Below are positions 13,151-13,279 of a stretch of 13,279 bases of DNA, piece by piece. Made by a program: the position numbers and the translations under genes. Position 1 is the stretch's first letter; each line of letters opens with the position of its first letter. The notes under the pieces were generated by a model. It saw only the letters and a program-made list of their open reading frames with translations. It ran no database searches and had not been told where the DNA came from. The DNA is from CAYZXL01 sp964482435 (GTDB lineage Bacteria > Auribacterota > JABMQX01): positions 1-13,279 of the forward strand of contig CAYZXL010000093.1 of assembly GCA_964482435.1 (NCBI GenBank), in the 5' to 3' direction.

Positions 13151-13279
13151 GCATCTTTGCAACCAACCGCAGCCTGCGCCGCAGAGCGTTCGGCAAGAAG
13201 CCCGACGAAGACACGGTCTCGCGTACAGCTCTGAGGAACAAGGGATTTTTCGCACCTTTTGAGGGGGATTTGGGTCGAA
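13151..13279. other. window end, no gene recognised
   Basis: The last 129 bases after the glycosyltransferase stop show no start with a ribosome-binding site and no recognisable protein motif on either strand. There is no intrinsic terminator, so the operon may continue beyond the window. Confidence 0.4.

Noticed and set aside
12488..13255. 255-codon minus-strand open frame
   Set aside because: Antisense to the glycosyltransferase with its DXD and other motifs; no independent support.

Overview
The window looks like a piece of an uncultured, GC-rich Gram-negative-type bacterium. It carries a complete set-up for loading and building a surface polysaccharide (O-antigen or exopolysaccharide). 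The intergenic DNA holds short palindromic and purine-rich repeats of the kind scattered through genomes of the Planctomycetota/Verrucomicrobiota/Omnitrophota/Hydrogenedentota type; a minus-strand reading of one repeat contains the string GQDAHATT. No rRNA or marker gene is present, so the phylum is a guess.

Left part (1-1615): a well-formed sigma70-type promoter drives a small zinc-ribbon protein (149-343), followed by a two-helix membrane protein of unknown role (402-1034). After it lies decayed DNA that includes the C-terminal remnant of a LamG/concanavalin-like protein (about 1215-1442).

Middle part, minus strand (1616-6170): a polyprenyl-phosphate phosphoglycosyl transferase of the WbaP/WcaJ type (1616-3118), a repeat-rich gap, a short secreted lipoprotein with its own terminator (3781-4323), and a MarR regulator followed by an NmrA/QorB-type NAD(P)-binding protein (6170-4768). 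The MarR gene has a perfect 10-bp-arm operator placed exactly between its -35 and -10 boxes. The same 14-base core recurs in the marR-nmrA gap, which points to an autoregulated two-gene unit.

Right part, plus strand (6715-13150): a compact operon with short gaps or overlaps encodes a non-hydrolysing UDP-GlcNAc 2-epimerase (wecB-like), a glucose-1-phosphate cytidylyltransferase (rfbF-like), a CDP-glucose 4,6-dehydratase-like SDR (rfbG-like), a second extended SDR, the PMP/[2Fe-2S] 3-dehydrase RfbH, and a DPM-synthase-like family 2 glycosyltransferase. Together these would make UDP-ManNAc and a CDP-3,6-dideoxyhexose and transfer sugars to a lipid carrier. WbaP would load the first sugar. The reductase partner of RfbH (RfbI/DdhD) is not in the window.

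The most unusual theme is short repeat-like DNA in or beside genes: in-frame insertions in WbaP (2462-2572) and in the glycosyltransferase (12485-12601), and a purine-rich 9-nt repeat in the leader of the latter that resembles the one inside WbaP. No CRISPR array, tRNA, rRNA or transposase was seen.
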